Below are positions 42,912 through 52,430 of a stretch of DNA of 64,000 bases, in pieces. Location of the stretch: the NCBI RefSeq assembly GCF_000281085.1, contig NZ_JH767531.1, forward strand, positions 84,017 to 148,016, read 5' to 3'. Made by a program: the position numbers and the translations under genes. Numbering within the stretch: the stretch's first letter is position 1; each line of letters starts with the position of its first letter. Source of the DNA: Catenovulum agarivorans YM01. GTDB lineage: Bacteria > Pseudomonadota > Gammaproteobacteria > Enterobacterales > Alteromonadaceae. The notes under the pieces are model-generated. The model ran no database searches. It worked only from the letters and a program-made list of their open reading frames with translations, and was not told the DNA's origin.

Positions 42912-43875
42912 GGCTCAGGGCAAACTCGGTAACTTCTGTAAAATTGGGTGGGTTGCAGCCGTGGCGTGAAACATTGATTGACGCGGCTATTGCGGCAAAT
43001 CGATTAATTTTATTCAACTGCGCTTGAGTAAATTCGCTAGCATCAGTTGAGACTAATTGGTTGCGAACTAGGTAGGCCAACATGGCTGCAAAGTAGGTAT
43101 CACCTGCGCCTACTGTGTCTGCGACTTTTGGTGGCGGTACCGAGGGTAAAAAGCAGCTTTGTTTAGCCGTTAGTAAGGTGGCGCCCTCAGCCCCTTGGGT
43201 AAAAGCGATTAATTTTATACAACCTTGTTGCAGTAGTTGCTGGCAATACGCAAGGTAGTCGCCGTTGGCGCCAAGTGCGTCTAAATCTTCGTCACTCACT
43301 TTTAAATAAGTTGCGTGCAGCATCAATTGTTTAACGCTTTTTATGTAAGCCGCTTTTTGTTCTGGAATGCATTTGCGCATATTAACATCTATGCTGATGT
43401 TAATGTTTGTATGAGTTAAATAACCAAAAACTTCTGTCAGTGTAGTTGCCATCTCTGGTACCAAAGCCAGTGATCCTGTGTGGAACACTTGCAGATCGTT
43501 TGGTAAATTAGCTGTTAACTTTTGTGCCGATATGTCTAAATCAGCAACTAAATTGCGATACAAACTGTAGTCTGGTTGGCCATCGGCATCTTTGTAAACC
43601 AGGGCTAACGAAGTATTACGGTTTGAACTCATATTTGTTGGCAGAATAACTTGCTCTTTTTCTGCATAAGCTTTTATCCGCTGACCCATTTCATCGCTAG
43701 AAATTGGCGCAAGGTAATGGCTAGCTAAACCAAACCTAGCCATTGCCAACGCAACATTAAAAGGTGAACCACCAATAAAAGGTTTAAATTGACCGTCAGC
43801 TTGTTCAATTAAGTCGATTAATGCTTCGCCAAATACAGCGACATTTGATTGTGGTGACACTTTATGCGGCTCCAT
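42895..43875 (-). CDS. Fructokinase (PfkB/ribokinase family)
   Basis: 326 residues from ATG 43875; the longer frame would use TTG. It phosphorylates fructose at C6. PfkB signatures: FGEALIDLIEQADGQFKPFIGGSPFNVALAMARFG (about 10-45) for substrate, and DTVGAGDTYFAAMLAYL (about 250-266) with the catalytic Asp and anion hole. The start overlaps the end of the MFS transporter by 14 bases, so the two are co-translated. With the GH13 sucrose-cleaving enzyme, it would process the fructose that is released. Confidence 0.88.
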   Translation of the reverse strand: MEPHKVSPQSNVAVFGEALIDLIEQADGQFKPFIGGSPFNVALAMARFGLASHYLAPISSDEMGQRIKAYAEKEQVILPTNMSSNRNTSLALVYKDADGQPDYSLYRNLVADLDISAQKLTANLPNDLQVFHTGSLALVPEMATTLTEVFGYLTHTNINISIDVNMRKCIPEQKAAYIKSVKQLMLHATYLKVSDEDLDALGANGDYLAYCQQLLQQGCIKLIAFTQGAEGATLLTAKQSCFLPSVPPPKVADTVGAGDTYFAAMLAYLVRNQLVSTDASEFTQAQLNKINRFAAIAASINVSRHGCNPPNFTEVTEFALSQNMLV

Positions 43876-45124
43876 ATTGAGACTTTTCAATTTTGGCTAG
43901 TTGTTTTTCTGTTGGATTAAATAGGTAGTTTAATAACATGCCAACAAACAAAATACTGGTAAATACGGTTGCAACAATAAAACCATACTGCGCATCGCCG
44001 CCATACATATCACTCACTATGCCCATAACTAGTGGGCCAACCGCCGCACCTAAAGCGGTAAAAAATAGGATAAAACCTGCGACTGTGCCGTGTTCATGTT
44101 TAGCGAAACAACTGATGCCTTTTGAATTGATGGTAGGGTAAATCACCGACATAAAGATACCTGTTAGTGGAAAGGTATACAGCGCAATTTCTCTGCCACC
44201 GACTATGCCGGCAATAAAACAAATGGCAATGACAAAACTAAACAACATAAGAACCATAGCCCAATTGAAATGTTGCATCATCCAAATACCGACAAATCGG
44301 CCCAAAGCTCGTAGAGTAAAAAAGATAGATACTGAGTAGATTGCGAGTGTTTTGGCATTGTCAGATGAGTAACAGGCGTAGTTGCTTGTACCGTCACATA
44401 GTAGATAAGTTGGCATCCATACGTAGATGGCACTTTCAGCGGCGACATACAAAAATGCGGCTAGAGAAAAACCCATTGCATAAGGATCTTTGAGCAATTT
44501 TAAGCTGTTGGAAAAGCTAGATTTGTTGTTAGTTGTTGCAGGTTTTTGGTAAGCAGGGTAGTTTACTTTCCATGCAAGCAACATTAATAAAGTACATAGA
44601 ATGCCCGCCAGCACATATAACCAGATCCAAGGCGCACCATTGTTAATTAAATAAGCAACAATCAGTGGGCCAATGATAGCGCCAACACCAAAAAAGGCTT
44701 CGGCACCATTCATAGTGCCTGTGTGTTCTTTAGTTGAGCGTGAAATATCACCAATCAAAGCTAATGCAGCGGTTTTAAAAACCCCAACAGACAAGCCTGA
44801 TAGTGTGATGAGCGCGAGAATAAAGTGAAAAGTATCACCAACTAAAAAGAGATAACAAGACAGTGCAAAACCGCCCAAACCTAAAATGATTGCTTGTTTT
44901 CGACCAAACTTGTCGGCTAGAAAACCTAAAAACAAACCTGATACAGCTATGCCGACCATAAATAAAGTGTGCATTAAGCTCGCTTGGGTATTGTTAATGT
45001 CGAACTCTATTTTGACTTCTTTAATAATTTCGCCAACTGAATCCGATGTCATGGCAAACATCATAAACATTAAATAAGTTAACCAACGTATGAGCGTTAG
45101 GTTATGTGTATTGGTTTGAGTCAT
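43862..45124 (-). CDS. MFS transporter, probable sucrose importer
   Basis: 420 residues from ATG 45124 (TGGAG just upstream; an upstream GTG is less likely). Twelve membrane helices of the major facilitator superfamily are evident, with the loop motif GFLADKFGRKQAIILG (about 72-87). It resembles the sugar:proton symporter branch rather than drug exporters. It shares an operon with the fructokinase, and the divergent GH13 gene is controlled from the same operator region. Substrate (sucrose) is inferred from these neighbours only. Confidence 0.85.
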   Translation of the reverse strand: MTQTNTHNLTLIRWLTYLMFMMFAMTSDSVGEIIKEVKIEFDINNTQASLMHTLFMVGIAVSGLFLGFLADKFGRKQAIILGLGGFALSCYLFLVGDTFHFILALITLSGLSVGVFKTAALALIGDISRSTKEHTGTMNGAEAFFGVGAIIGPLIVAYLINNGAPWIWLYVLAGILCTLLMLLAWKVNYPAYQKPATTNNKSSFSNSLKLLKDPYAMGFSLAAFLYVAAESAIYVWMPTYLLCDGTSNYACYSSDNAKTLAIYSVSIFFTLRALGRFVGIWMMQHFNWAMVLMLFSFVIAICFIAGIVGGREIALYTFPLTGIFMSVIYPTINSKGISCFAKHEHGTVAGFILFFTALGAAVGPLVMGIVSDMYGGDAQYGFIVATVFTSILFVGMLLNYLFNPTEKQLAKIEKSQYGAA

Positions 45125-45255
45125 GCTCGGCTCCACTTGATCAGTAATTTTGAATGTAAGAAAAAGCTACATTGTTTTGCACACTGACTGTGTCTTGTAA
45201 ACTTTAGACCCAGTTTGGCTAAAGTTCACTTAACAACGACATTTTTTCAACATTA

Positions 45256-45359
45256 TTGCAATCGATTGTAAATTGTTGTTGCAACCGATTGCAAGTGTTT
45301 TTAGCGAAAAGTTTATATTTTGTGCAATCGGTTGTAATGTTTATTACAATCGATTACAT
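45256..45359. promoter_or_regulatory. Array of four LacI-type operators
   Basis: TTGCAATCGATTGTAA (45256-45271), TTGCAACCGATTGCAA (45279-45294), GTGCAATCGGTTGTAA (45322-45337) and TTACAATCGATTACAT (45344-45359) share the pattern TTRCAAYCGRTTRYAA with central CG. Starts step by 23, 43 and 22 bases. They sit between the divergent MFS and GH13 genes, with a fifth copy before the regulator gene, which suggests cooperative repression by the local LacI protein. Confidence 0.8.
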
Positions 45360-45413
45360 TTGCAAGGCAGGTTGGTGACCAACTTATTACTTGGGTGTTA
45401 TTGGAAAATTACT

Positions 45414-47342
45414 ATGAATCTTCAACAAGAAAGCAAATTGTGTTTAGCTCGTATTTTAGAGCAGGTGAGTTTGCAAGGTATTGCAAAAACGCAACAACAA
45501 GCATTTAAGGATAGGTTGGAAAGGTACTTCCCTGAATTATTTAGCCAAATGCTGCAAGTATACGAGCAACGTTATGACTTACATTTCCATTTGCAAGCTC
45601 TAGTCGAATTGCTGGTCGAGCAATTTAAACAGCGCAGCCTAGCGTTAAAACGTAAAGATAAAAAACGTTTAGACAATCCTCATTGGTTTAAGTCTGAACA
45701 GATGTTGGGGATGGCTTGTTATGTTGATTTAGTCGCCGAAAATTTAGTTGATTTACAGACGAAAATTCCATATTTCCAAAAATTAGGTATTACTTATTTG
45801 CATTTAATGCCTTTGTATAAATCACCGGAAGGGGATAACGACGGTGGTTATGCTGTGTCTGATTATCGTCAAGTTTCCCCCAACTTGGGCACAATGCAGC
45901 AATTGAAAAAACTCGCGACCGCGTTAGACAAAGCGGGTATGAGTTTAGTGCTAGATTTTGTTTTTAACCATACGGCAGACGATCATGAGTGGGCGTTGGC
46001 GGCCAAACAAGGTGACGAAACTTATCAGCAGTATTATTACATGTTTGATGACAGAACTACGCCAAATCAATACGAACAAACCATTCGTGAAATTTTTCCA
46101 CAAGTTCGCCGTGGTAGTTTTACCTTTAATGAAGACACGCAAAAATGGGTATGGACCACCTTTAATAGTTTTCAGTGGGATTTAAATTATTCTAATCCAT
46201 CCGTTTTTCGTGGCATTGTTGGTGAAATGCTCTTTTTAGCTAATATAGGCTGTGATGTTTTACGCTTAGATGCATTGGCATTTATCTGGAAACAAATGGG
46301 AACCAGCTGTGAAAGTCAGCCAAAAGCACACCTGCTTATTCAAGCTTTTAATAGCTGTTTAAAAATTGCAGCGCCGGGCGTGTTGTTTAAATCTGAGGCA
46401 ATTGTTCACCCAGATGAAGTCGCTCAATACATAGATAAAGACGAGTGCCAACTTTCATATAATCCATTATTAATGGCCTTGTTGTGGAATAGTTTAGCTA
46501 CACGTAAAACTCGTCTATTAACTCAGTCACTATCACATAGATTTAAAATTAGCCCTGATTGCAGTTGGGTGAATTATGCGCGATGTCACGATGATATTGG
46601 CTGGACTTTTGATGATGGTGATGCAGGTTATTTAGGTATAAATGGTTATGATCATAGACAATTTTTAAATCAATTTTATACAGGTCGATTCCAAGGCTCG
46701 TTTGCTTCAGGCGTGCCATTTCAAGAAAATCCACAAACGGGCGATTGCCGTGTGTGTGGGTCACTTGCGTCACTTGTTGGTTTAGAACAAGCGCTACAAC
46801 AGAATAATCCTGCTGCGGTCGAAGAAGCGATTAAGCGCATTATGCTGCTGCATAGTGTTTTGCTCAGTATTGGTGGCATCCCTTTGTTGTATCAAGGGGA
46901 TGAATTAGCAGCGTTAAATGACTATAGTTATTTAAACGATGAGCATAAAAAGCATGATGCGCGTTGGGTAAATAGACCTAAAATCACTCAAGTTATGCTA
47001 GATGCGGTTGAGCAAAAAGGCACAGTTGAACAGCAAGTATATGACGGATTAGCTCAGCTTATTCAAATTAGAAAGCAGTATGCTGTATTTGGCGATGCGC
47101 CAACCGAAATTATTTACACTAATAATCAGCATGTTTTTGCCTTCAAACGTCAACATAAAAACGGCCAAACATTATTGGTGTTAGTTAATTTCACCGAGCG
47201 TGAGCAAGCGATTAATAATCAATTTATCCAAGATGTTGCAATGCGTCCGCTAGATTTGATTGAACAACAAACAATGGATTTAGCTCATTCACAAGTAACA
47301 GTGTTAAAACCGTATCAATTTCGCTGGTTGCTAAGCGAATGA
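45414..47342 (+). CDS. GH13 amylosucrase / sucrose hydrolase
   Basis: 642 residues from ATG 45414; the frame extends upstream through the operators but without a start that could be used. The size and the all-helical N-terminal domain (about 1-90) before the barrel match GH13 subfamily 4 (amylosucrase, 636 residues in Neisseria). Seen: GGYAVSDYRQV, DFVFNHTADDHEWA, nucleophile Asp in DVLRLDALAFIWKQMGT (about 285), acid Glu in LFKSEAIVHPDEV (about 330) and CHDDIGWTFDDGDA (about 395). The enzyme splits sucrose and either builds an alpha-glucan or hydrolyses it. No signal peptide, so it is cytoplasmic, fitting the importer and fructokinase beside it. Confidence 0.9.
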   Translation: MNLQQESKLCLARILEQVSLQGIAKTQQQAFKDRLERYFPELFSQMLQVYEQRYDLHFHLQALVELLVEQFKQRSLALKRKDKKRLDNPHWFKSEQMLGMACYVDLVAENLVDLQTKIPYFQKLGITYLHLMPLYKSPEGDNDGGYAVSDYRQVSPNLGTMQQLKKLATALDKAGMSLVLDFVFNHTADDHEWALAAKQGDETYQQYYYMFDDRTTPNQYEQTIREIFPQVRRGSFTFNEDTQKWVWTTFNSFQWDLNYSNPSVFRGIVGEMLFLANIGCDVLRLDALAFIWKQMGTSCESQPKAHLLIQAFNSCLKIAAPGVLFKSEAIVHPDEVAQYIDKDECQLSYNPLLMALLWNSLATRKTRLLTQSLSHRFKISPDCSWVNYARCHDDIGWTFDDGDAGYLGINGYDHRQFLNQFYTGRFQGSFASGVPFQENPQTGDCRVCGSLASLVGLEQALQQNNPAAVEEAIKRIMLLHSVLLSIGGIPLLYQGDELAALNDYSYLNDEHKKHDARWVNRPKITQVMLDAVEQKGTVEQQVYDGLAQLIQIRKQYAVFGDAPTEIIYTNNQHVFAFKRQHKNGQTLLVLVNFTEREQAINNQFIQDVAMRPLDLIEQQTMDLAHSQVTVLKPYQFRWLLSE

Positions 47343-47435
47343 TATTTGCTCAATAGTTGATTTATAGCCGCTAGTGTATATTTTTAGCGTCATTTTAGGT
47401 ATAACAGGGGCAAGTTTTACAACGCCCTGAGACAA

Positions 47436-48767
47436 ATGGAAAGATACGTACGTACTACTGAACTGGTAGATGGCTTTCGCCAATCCGCTCCTTATGTGAA
47501 CAGCCACCGCGGCAAAGTGTTTGTGGTTATGTTAAGTGGAGAGGCGATAGGTCAGCCTGGCTTTAAAGACATTATTAATGATATCGCTTTGCTTAATAGC
47601 TTAGGTATTAAAGTTGTGCTGGTTTACGGCGCTCGTCCACAAAATAATAAAGCGGTTGATGATGCTGGGCTAGTCAGTAAATATCATAAACGCATACGCA
47701 TTACTGACGATTCTGTACTACGAACTATTAAACAAGTAGCTGGCGAATTGATGTTGGATATTACTGCGCGTCTTTCTATGAGTTTAGGTAATACACCAAT
47801 GCAAGGTGCGCAAATAAACGTGATCAGCGGTAACTTTGTCATTGCGCAACCTTTAGGTGTCGATGAAGGGGTGGATTATCACCATACGGGTAAAGTACGC
47901 CGTATTGATGTGCAAGGTATAAAACGACAGTTAGATAGTAACGGCATAGTGCTCTTAGGGCCGATAGCAGCATCTGTAACTGGTGAAAGTTTTAACCTTA
48001 CGGCTGAAGAAATTGCCACTCAAGTCGCGATTAAACTTAAAGCCGACAAAATGATTGGTTTTGCCGAAGGCAATGGTATTCAAGACGAAAACGGTGAAAT
48101 CATAGCAGAGTTATTACCAAACGATGCAGAGCAAATTATCCAACAACTTAGCGAAGATGCCGATGCCTGTTCTGGCGAAATTGCATTTTTAAATGCAGCC
48201 ATTACCGCCGCAAGGGCTGGTGTACCTCGCTGTCACTTGGTCAGTTACCAAATTAATGGTTCATTGCTGCAAGAGCTTTTCTCACGTGATGGTATAGGTA
48301 CGCAAATTGTTACTGAACCAGCAGAACGTTTGCGTAGTGCAACTATTAGCGATATTGGTGGTATTTTAGATTTAATTCGTCCACTTGAAGAACAAGGTCT
48401 TTTGGTTCGCCGTTCGCGCGAACAGTTAGAAATGGAAATTGACCACTTTGTATTAATTGAACGAGATGGTTTAGTCATAGGTTGTGCGGCACTTTACCCA
48501 TTTGAAACAGAACAAATGGGCGAGTTTGCGTGTTTAGCTGTACATCCTGATTACCGTGATGCGGACCGTGGTCAGGCAATGTTACGTCATATTATGCTCA
48601 AAGCGCGGCAGCGAAATTACAAACAAATTTTTGCATTAACCACGCGCAGTATTCATTGGTTTATGGAGCTAGGTTTTAGAATTGGCCAAGTTGATGAATT
48701 GCCAAGTAAAAAACAAGCTTTATACAATTATCAACGAAATTCGAAAATTTTGGTATTTGACTTGTAG
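47436..48767 (+). CDS. argA: N-acetylglutamate synthase ArgA
   Basis: 443 residues, first step of arginine biosynthesis (acetyl-CoA + glutamate). The N-terminal amino-acid-kinase-like domain (about 20-290) has [16 protein letters not shown] and [23 protein letters not shown]; the C-terminal GNAT domain (about 295-443) has [21 protein letters not shown] for acetyl-CoA and [18 protein letters not shown]. This two-domain form is the classical ArgA and is usually feedback-inhibited by arginine through the kinase-like domain. It is transcribed alone, 94 bases after the GH13 gene. Confidence 0.96.
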   Translation: MERYVRTTELVDGFRQSAPYVNSHRGKVFVVMLSGEAIGQPGFKDIINDIALLNSLGIKVVLVYGARPQNNKAVDDAGLVSKYHKRIRITDDSVLRTIKQVAGELMLDITARLSMSLGNTPMQGAQINVISGNFVIAQPLGVDEGVDYHHTGKVRRIDVQGIKRQLDSNGIVLLGPIAASVTGESFNLTAEEIATQVAIKLKADKMIGFAEGNGIQDENGEIIAELLPNDAEQIIQQLSEDADACSGEIAFLNAAITAARAGVPRCHLVSYQINGSLLQELFSRDGIGTQIVTEPAERLRSATISDIGGILDLIRPLEEQGLLVRRSREQLEMEIDHFVLIERDGLVIGCAALYPFETEQMGEFACLAVHPDYRDADRGQAMLRHIMLKARQRNYKQIFALTTRSIHWFMELGFRIGQVDELPSKKQALYNYQRNSKILVFDL

Positions 48768-48882
48768 TCCTATAAGCGGTTAAATCGTCATCTTTGTATC
48801 CATTTTTGTAATTTAAAGTGGGTTTAAATGTTAAGTTTAAAGTGTTGACGGATTAACGCGGTATTTATACGGAACTTACTAA

Positions 48883-49671
48883 ATGCTTGAGATAGATCAT
48901 TCCGAAGTTATCACAGCTCCTCAAATTTCACCGGGAGCTTTGTTTTTTCAATTTTTTAAGATTCGTTTTGCCTGCGCAAACGATATGCCGCAGATATTCA
49001 AACTGCGCTATAAAATCTATTGTGAAGAGCTCGGCTATTTCCCAAACTTAGCAAAAAAGCGTTTAGAAACAGATGAATACGATAGTGATGCGATTCACTG
49101 TGTAATTGAGCACAAGCTGACCGGCAAGATTGTTGGTTGTATGCGTGTGGTTAAAACTAATCTGGCTCGCTTACCCTTGTCCACTTATTTACCGCATGTA
49201 AAACTGAAAAAACGTGATATTGAAATTTCCCGAGTTGCAGTCGATCCTCAATATCGTCAAGAAGTAAGTGGCTACAAAGTACCAGGGCTTTTATTCAATG
49301 CTTTGTTATTGGCAATTAATCATATTATTGAACAGAATTCATTTGATGATGTATACATTTTTATCGAAAACTCAATGCGCTCAGCCCTAGCGCGCATGGG
49401 ATTAAAGTTAGAACAAACACCACATATGGCTTCAGTTGCATGTGGTAATGGCAAAGTGTCGAATAAATATTTGTATCGAGTAGACACCCATACACGTAAA
49501 CAAACTCGACCGTTACGTATGTCGCAGTTTGTTAATCAAATCGGTTTGTATTTGTACCCTGAAAAATTTGAGCGTCGAGTTAACCCTGATTCAGTTTGTC
49601 CTGCAATTGTGCGGCAACCCAGTCGTCAACAAAATGAGCAACAGTGCCCCCGTGGCGAGCGACCTCTTTAA
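48883..49671 (+). CDS. LuxI/FeeM-like N-acyltransferase (PEP-CTERM/exosortase-associated type)
   Basis: 262 residues of the GNAT-fold group that includes autoinducer synthases and the acyltransferase found next to exosortase systems. Seen: [17 protein letters not shown] (about 42-58), [29 protein letters not shown] (about 66-94), [15 protein letters not shown] (about 113-127) and an end part with [19 protein letters not shown]. Related enzymes transfer an acyl chain from acyl-ACP to an amino acid. The C-terminal 92 bases overlap the convergent coaD gene, an unusual arrangement. No exosortase or PEP-CTERM gene lies in the window. The substrate is unknown. Confidence 0.75.
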   Translation: MLEIDHSEVITAPQISPGALFFQFFKIRFACANDMPQIFKLRYKIYCEELGYFPNLAKKRLETDEYDSDAIHCVIEHKLTGKIVGCMRVVKTNLARLPLSTYLPHVKLKKRDIEISRVAVDPQYRQEVSGYKVPGLLFNALLLAINHIIEQNSFDDVYIFIENSMRSALARMGLKLEQTPHMASVACGNGKVSNKYLYRVDTHTRKQTRPLRMSQFVNQIGLYLYPEKFERRVNPDSVCPAIVRQPSRQQNEQQCPRGERPL

Positions 49672-50065
49672 CGATAGATGAAGAAATGTAGCTGTTTTTC
49701 TCGCTAGGCGCGAGAAATATGGTTTCTAATGCTGGGTACAAACTACGGTTAACGTTGGCAAGTTGAAACTCGTATTCAAAATCACCGACTGTTCTTACTC
49801 CTCTAACCAATACACTGGCTTTTTGGCTTTTGGCTAAATCAACCAATAGTCCACTAAAACCTATCACAGTTACATTTCTCAAATGACTGGTAACATGCTC
49901 GGTTAGTGCCACTCGTTCAGCTAAATCGAACAAAGGTTGTTTGCTCGGGCTGTTGGCCACACCAACGATAATTTTGTCGAACATGCGGCTTGCGCGTTCT
50001 ATTAAATCTAAATGACCATTGGTTATAGGATCGAAAGTACCGGGGTAAATTGCGGTTATTGACAT
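49580..50065 (-). CDS. coaD: Phosphopantetheine adenylyltransferase CoaD
   Basis: 161 residues, normal length. CoaD transfers AMP to 4'-phosphopantetheine, making dephospho-CoA; essential. Seen: [20 protein letters not shown] (TxGH nucleotidyl motif, residues 6-25), [15 protein letters not shown] (about 86-100), and [20 protein letters not shown] (the ISSTxxR-like motif, about 121-140). Its 3' end overlaps the acyltransferase gene by 92 bases on the opposite strand, so the last about 30 codons are antisense to it. A divergent halogenase-like gene follows. Confidence 0.97.
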   Translation of the reverse strand: MSITAIYPGTFDPITNGHLDLIERASRMFDKIIVGVANSPSKQPLFDLAERVALTEHVTSHLRNVTVIGFSGLLVDLAKSQKASVLVRGVRTVGDFEYEFQLANVNRSLYPALETIFLAPSEKNSYISSSIVKEVARHGGTVAHFVDDWVAAQLQDKLNQG

Positions 50066-50190
50066 GCTCTGCTCTTAGTTTTTAGAATTTTATCTTGCTT
50101 AAGCAGATCTTGGCTAAGGAGTGATTAAAGGTCAACCTTTGATTAAGTTATTGTGACGCTAACACTCTCAAGCAAGCAGATAAAACTTTG

Positions 50191-50208
50191 AATGATAGCG
50201 TTGTCATT
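50191..50208. promoter_or_regulatory. NagR-type operator before the halogenase-like gene
   Basis: AATGATAGCGTTGTCATT, one substitution from the perfect palindrome AATGACARCGYTGTCATT at the other sites. It lies 63 bases before the start codon and brings this gene into the GlcNAc regulon. Confidence 0.75.
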
Positions 50209-50270
50209 TTTGCTGTGGCCAGTTACACTGCTTAAAAGTTAAGCCGTTTTGACTAATATGCGAGGCAAGA

Positions 50271-51791
50271 ATGCAATCCATTCTAATATGTGGTGGTGGC
50301 ACTGCAGGCTGGATGACAGCGCTTTATTTAAGCCATTTGTACAACCGAGTGGAGCACAGGGTTGATATTCAACTTATTGAAAGCTCGGCTCAACCACCGG
50401 TCGGTGTTGGCGAAGCAACTGTGCATGGTATACGGCATTTTTTACAGCTGTTATCCATTAACGAAGCTGAGTTTATGCAGGCGACGGACGCCACTTTTAA
50501 ACTTGGCATTGAGTTTATAAATTGGAAAAAAGCGCAAAACGGCCAAATGCACAGTTATTGGCACCCATTCGATTTTCAAACTCCTGAAGTAAACGGTATG
50601 GACTTAGCCCATTGTTGGTTAAGCCAAACTAATAAGCTGCAAGATTACGCGCATAGTGTGTCAATTTCGCCGTTTTTAACCAAACGAGGCAAAGCGCCTA
50701 AATTTGCAGAAATGGCCGATTACCAAGCGCCCATTCCTTATGCCTATCATTTTGATGCTGGCAAGTTAGCTGAATATTTAAAAAAACTCGCTGTGCAACG
50801 AGGGGTGAAACATCAAATTGCCGACATTACCCAAGTGCAAGTAAGTATTGATGCCGGAGTTAAAAAAGTTACCGGCATAGACACAAGTGTCGGTCGTTTA
50901 ACTGCGGATATGTATTTTGACTGCACAGGTTTTCGCGCTATGTTGATGCAAGCTTTGCATTCAAATAATCAAGATAACGCTGAAAATGAATGGGTTGATT
51001 GGTCGAGTGAACTACCGTGTGATCGTGCTTTGGCAGTGCAAACTCAATATCCACAAGGTCAAGCACCTGCGTTGCATACGCAAGCGATAGCAATGAAGAA
51101 TGGTTGGCGTTGGCGCATTGGTTTACAAAACCGCATTGGTAATGGATACGTATATAGCAGCCAGTTTTGCACAGAAGAACAAGCAGCAGACGAACTTGGC
51201 CAAGCACTTAACTTGCCTACCGACGCAGAGTTTAAAAGTTTAAAAATGCGTATTGGCCATAGAAAACAAAGTTGGCTAGGAAATTGTTGCGCAATTGGTT
51301 TATCGTCGGGTTTTATTGAACCTTTGGAGTCGACAGGTATTTATTTAATTGAAGCCGGTTTGCGTTTATTTGGTGAGTATACACAGTCGGGTAATTTGTC
51401 GCTGATGCAGCAGCACTACAATCGAATCTTGAACGATATTTATGCTGACCTTAAGTCGTTTATTGTATTGCATTATATTTTGAGTGATAGAGACGACAGT
51501 GAATTTTGGCGCTTTTGGCAAACGCAGCGTTATAGCGATCCTCAGTTAGCTGCATGGCTGGACTTGTGGCAACACAAGGTGATTGAAAGCAGTGATTTTT
51601 TAGCTCAGAAAAGTGTGCTGTTTAATCAGATTAACTACCGATTTGTTGTATATGGTATGGGGCATTTACCGCAGCAATCGTTTGTTGGGGCGAACCCGCC
51701 CGCGCAGCAACAGTTGTTAGCGCAAATGGCTGCCTTTTGCAAGCAGCAACCTGATAGGCATCCGAGTCAGGTGCAATTATTGGGGCTCTGA
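50271..51791 (+). CDS. Tryptophan-halogenase-like FAD-dependent protein (PrnA family)
   Basis: 506 residues with the FAD-binding motif ILICGGGTAGWMTALYLS at the start and the family features VGVGEATVHGIRHFL, TFKLGIEFINWK (the catalytic Lys position of flavin-dependent halogenases) and GNGYVYSS. The usual WxWxIP motif reads GWRWRIGLQNR, with Gly in place of Pro. Such genes are common next to TonB receptors in carbohydrate loci, where a true halogenase activity is unproven. A NagR-type operator precedes it, so it belongs to the chitin/GlcNAc regulon. What it does there is unknown; flavin binding is likely. Confidence 0.85.
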   Translation: MQSILICGGGTAGWMTALYLSHLYNRVEHRVDIQLIESSAQPPVGVGEATVHGIRHFLQLLSINEAEFMQATDATFKLGIEFINWKKAQNGQMHSYWHPFDFQTPEVNGMDLAHCWLSQTNKLQDYAHSVSISPFLTKRGKAPKFAEMADYQAPIPYAYHFDAGKLAEYLKKLAVQRGVKHQIADITQVQVSIDAGVKKVTGIDTSVGRLTADMYFDCTGFRAMLMQALHSNNQDNAENEWVDWSSELPCDRALAVQTQYPQGQAPALHTQAIAMKNGWRWRIGLQNRIGNGYVYSSQFCTEEQAADELGQALNLPTDAEFKSLKMRIGHRKQSWLGNCCAIGLSSGFIEPLESTGIYLIEAGLRLFGEYTQSGNLSLMQQHYNRILNDIYADLKSFIVLHYILSDRDDSEFWRFWQTQRYSDPQLAAWLDLWQHKVIESSDFLAQKSVLFNQINYRFVVYGMGHLPQQSFVGANPPAQQQLLAQMAAFCKQQPDRHPSQVQLLGL

Positions 51792-51861
51792 TTGTTGTGT
51801 TGTTAGTGGAGAGTGCTGCTCGTTTGGTGCAAACCAGCATTCGGGCAGGCTCATCTCTCGT

Positions 51862-52216
51862 TATTTTGGTGCTGCAGTTTAGGTGGCAAAGAAGTCAGCA
51901 GGCAAATGGAGTATTCCTCGCAAAAGCGCTTCAGGGTCGTCCATGACTCGCTCGCACAAAACTTCCATGTTTTGTGAAGTTTTGCTCGCAACACATCCAT
52001 TCACCTGCCTCGGCATTTTTATGGCTTTAAAACAATCCTAGCTATTTTGTTGCTGCAAATTAGGTGGCAGAGAAGTCAGCAGGCAAATGGAGTATTCCTC
52101 GCAAAAGCGCTTCAAGGCCGTCCATGACTCGCTCGCACAAAACTTCCATGTTTTGTGAAGTTTTGCTCGCAACACATCCATTCACCTGCCTTGGCTTTTT
52201 TATGGCCTAAAACAAC
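51862..52216. repeat. Tandem duplication of a 181-base intergenic unit
   Basis: Copy 1 (51862-52042) and copy 2 (52043-52216) match almost base for base, beginning near TGCTGCA and including CAAATGGAGTATTCCTCGCA. Each holds a palindrome CACAAAAC...GTTTTGTG (51955-51976 and 52136-52157). The few differences suggest a fairly recent duplication. Confidence 0.85.
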
Positions 52217-52260
52217 CGCGACTCCATTGCCTGATTGAAGTCTGTTTGAATGCTGATTTT

Positions 52261-52336
52261 CTAAAACTTCAAAAGGCATGGATGCCTTTTGCGAGCGGCC
52301 AGGGACTGGCGAAAAGCGTTTTTAGAAAATTATGCT
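52261..52336. repeat. Intergenic hairpin repeat (reverse orientation to 51.9 kb copies)
   Basis: Palindrome AAAAGGCATGGATGCCTTTT (52271-52290), preceded by AACTTC and followed by GCGAGCG and AGCGTTTTTAGAAAATTATGC. Same architecture as the copy at 56.5 kb. Confidence 0.75.
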
Positions 52337-52430
52337 TCAAATGGACTTAGTTGCACAGATTCACAGCGACTTTAGAAAACTACTCTTCTACTGAGCTTAG
52401 TTGGACAGATCCACCGCTGCTTAGCGAAAA

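Larger units (their letters stand above)
51792..52430. other. Repeat-rich intergenic region before nagR
   Basis: 640 bases without a gene. They hold two tandem copies of a 181-base unit, a separate hairpin repeat at 52261-52336 in the other orientation, and further partial repeats up to 52430. Confidence 0.7.
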
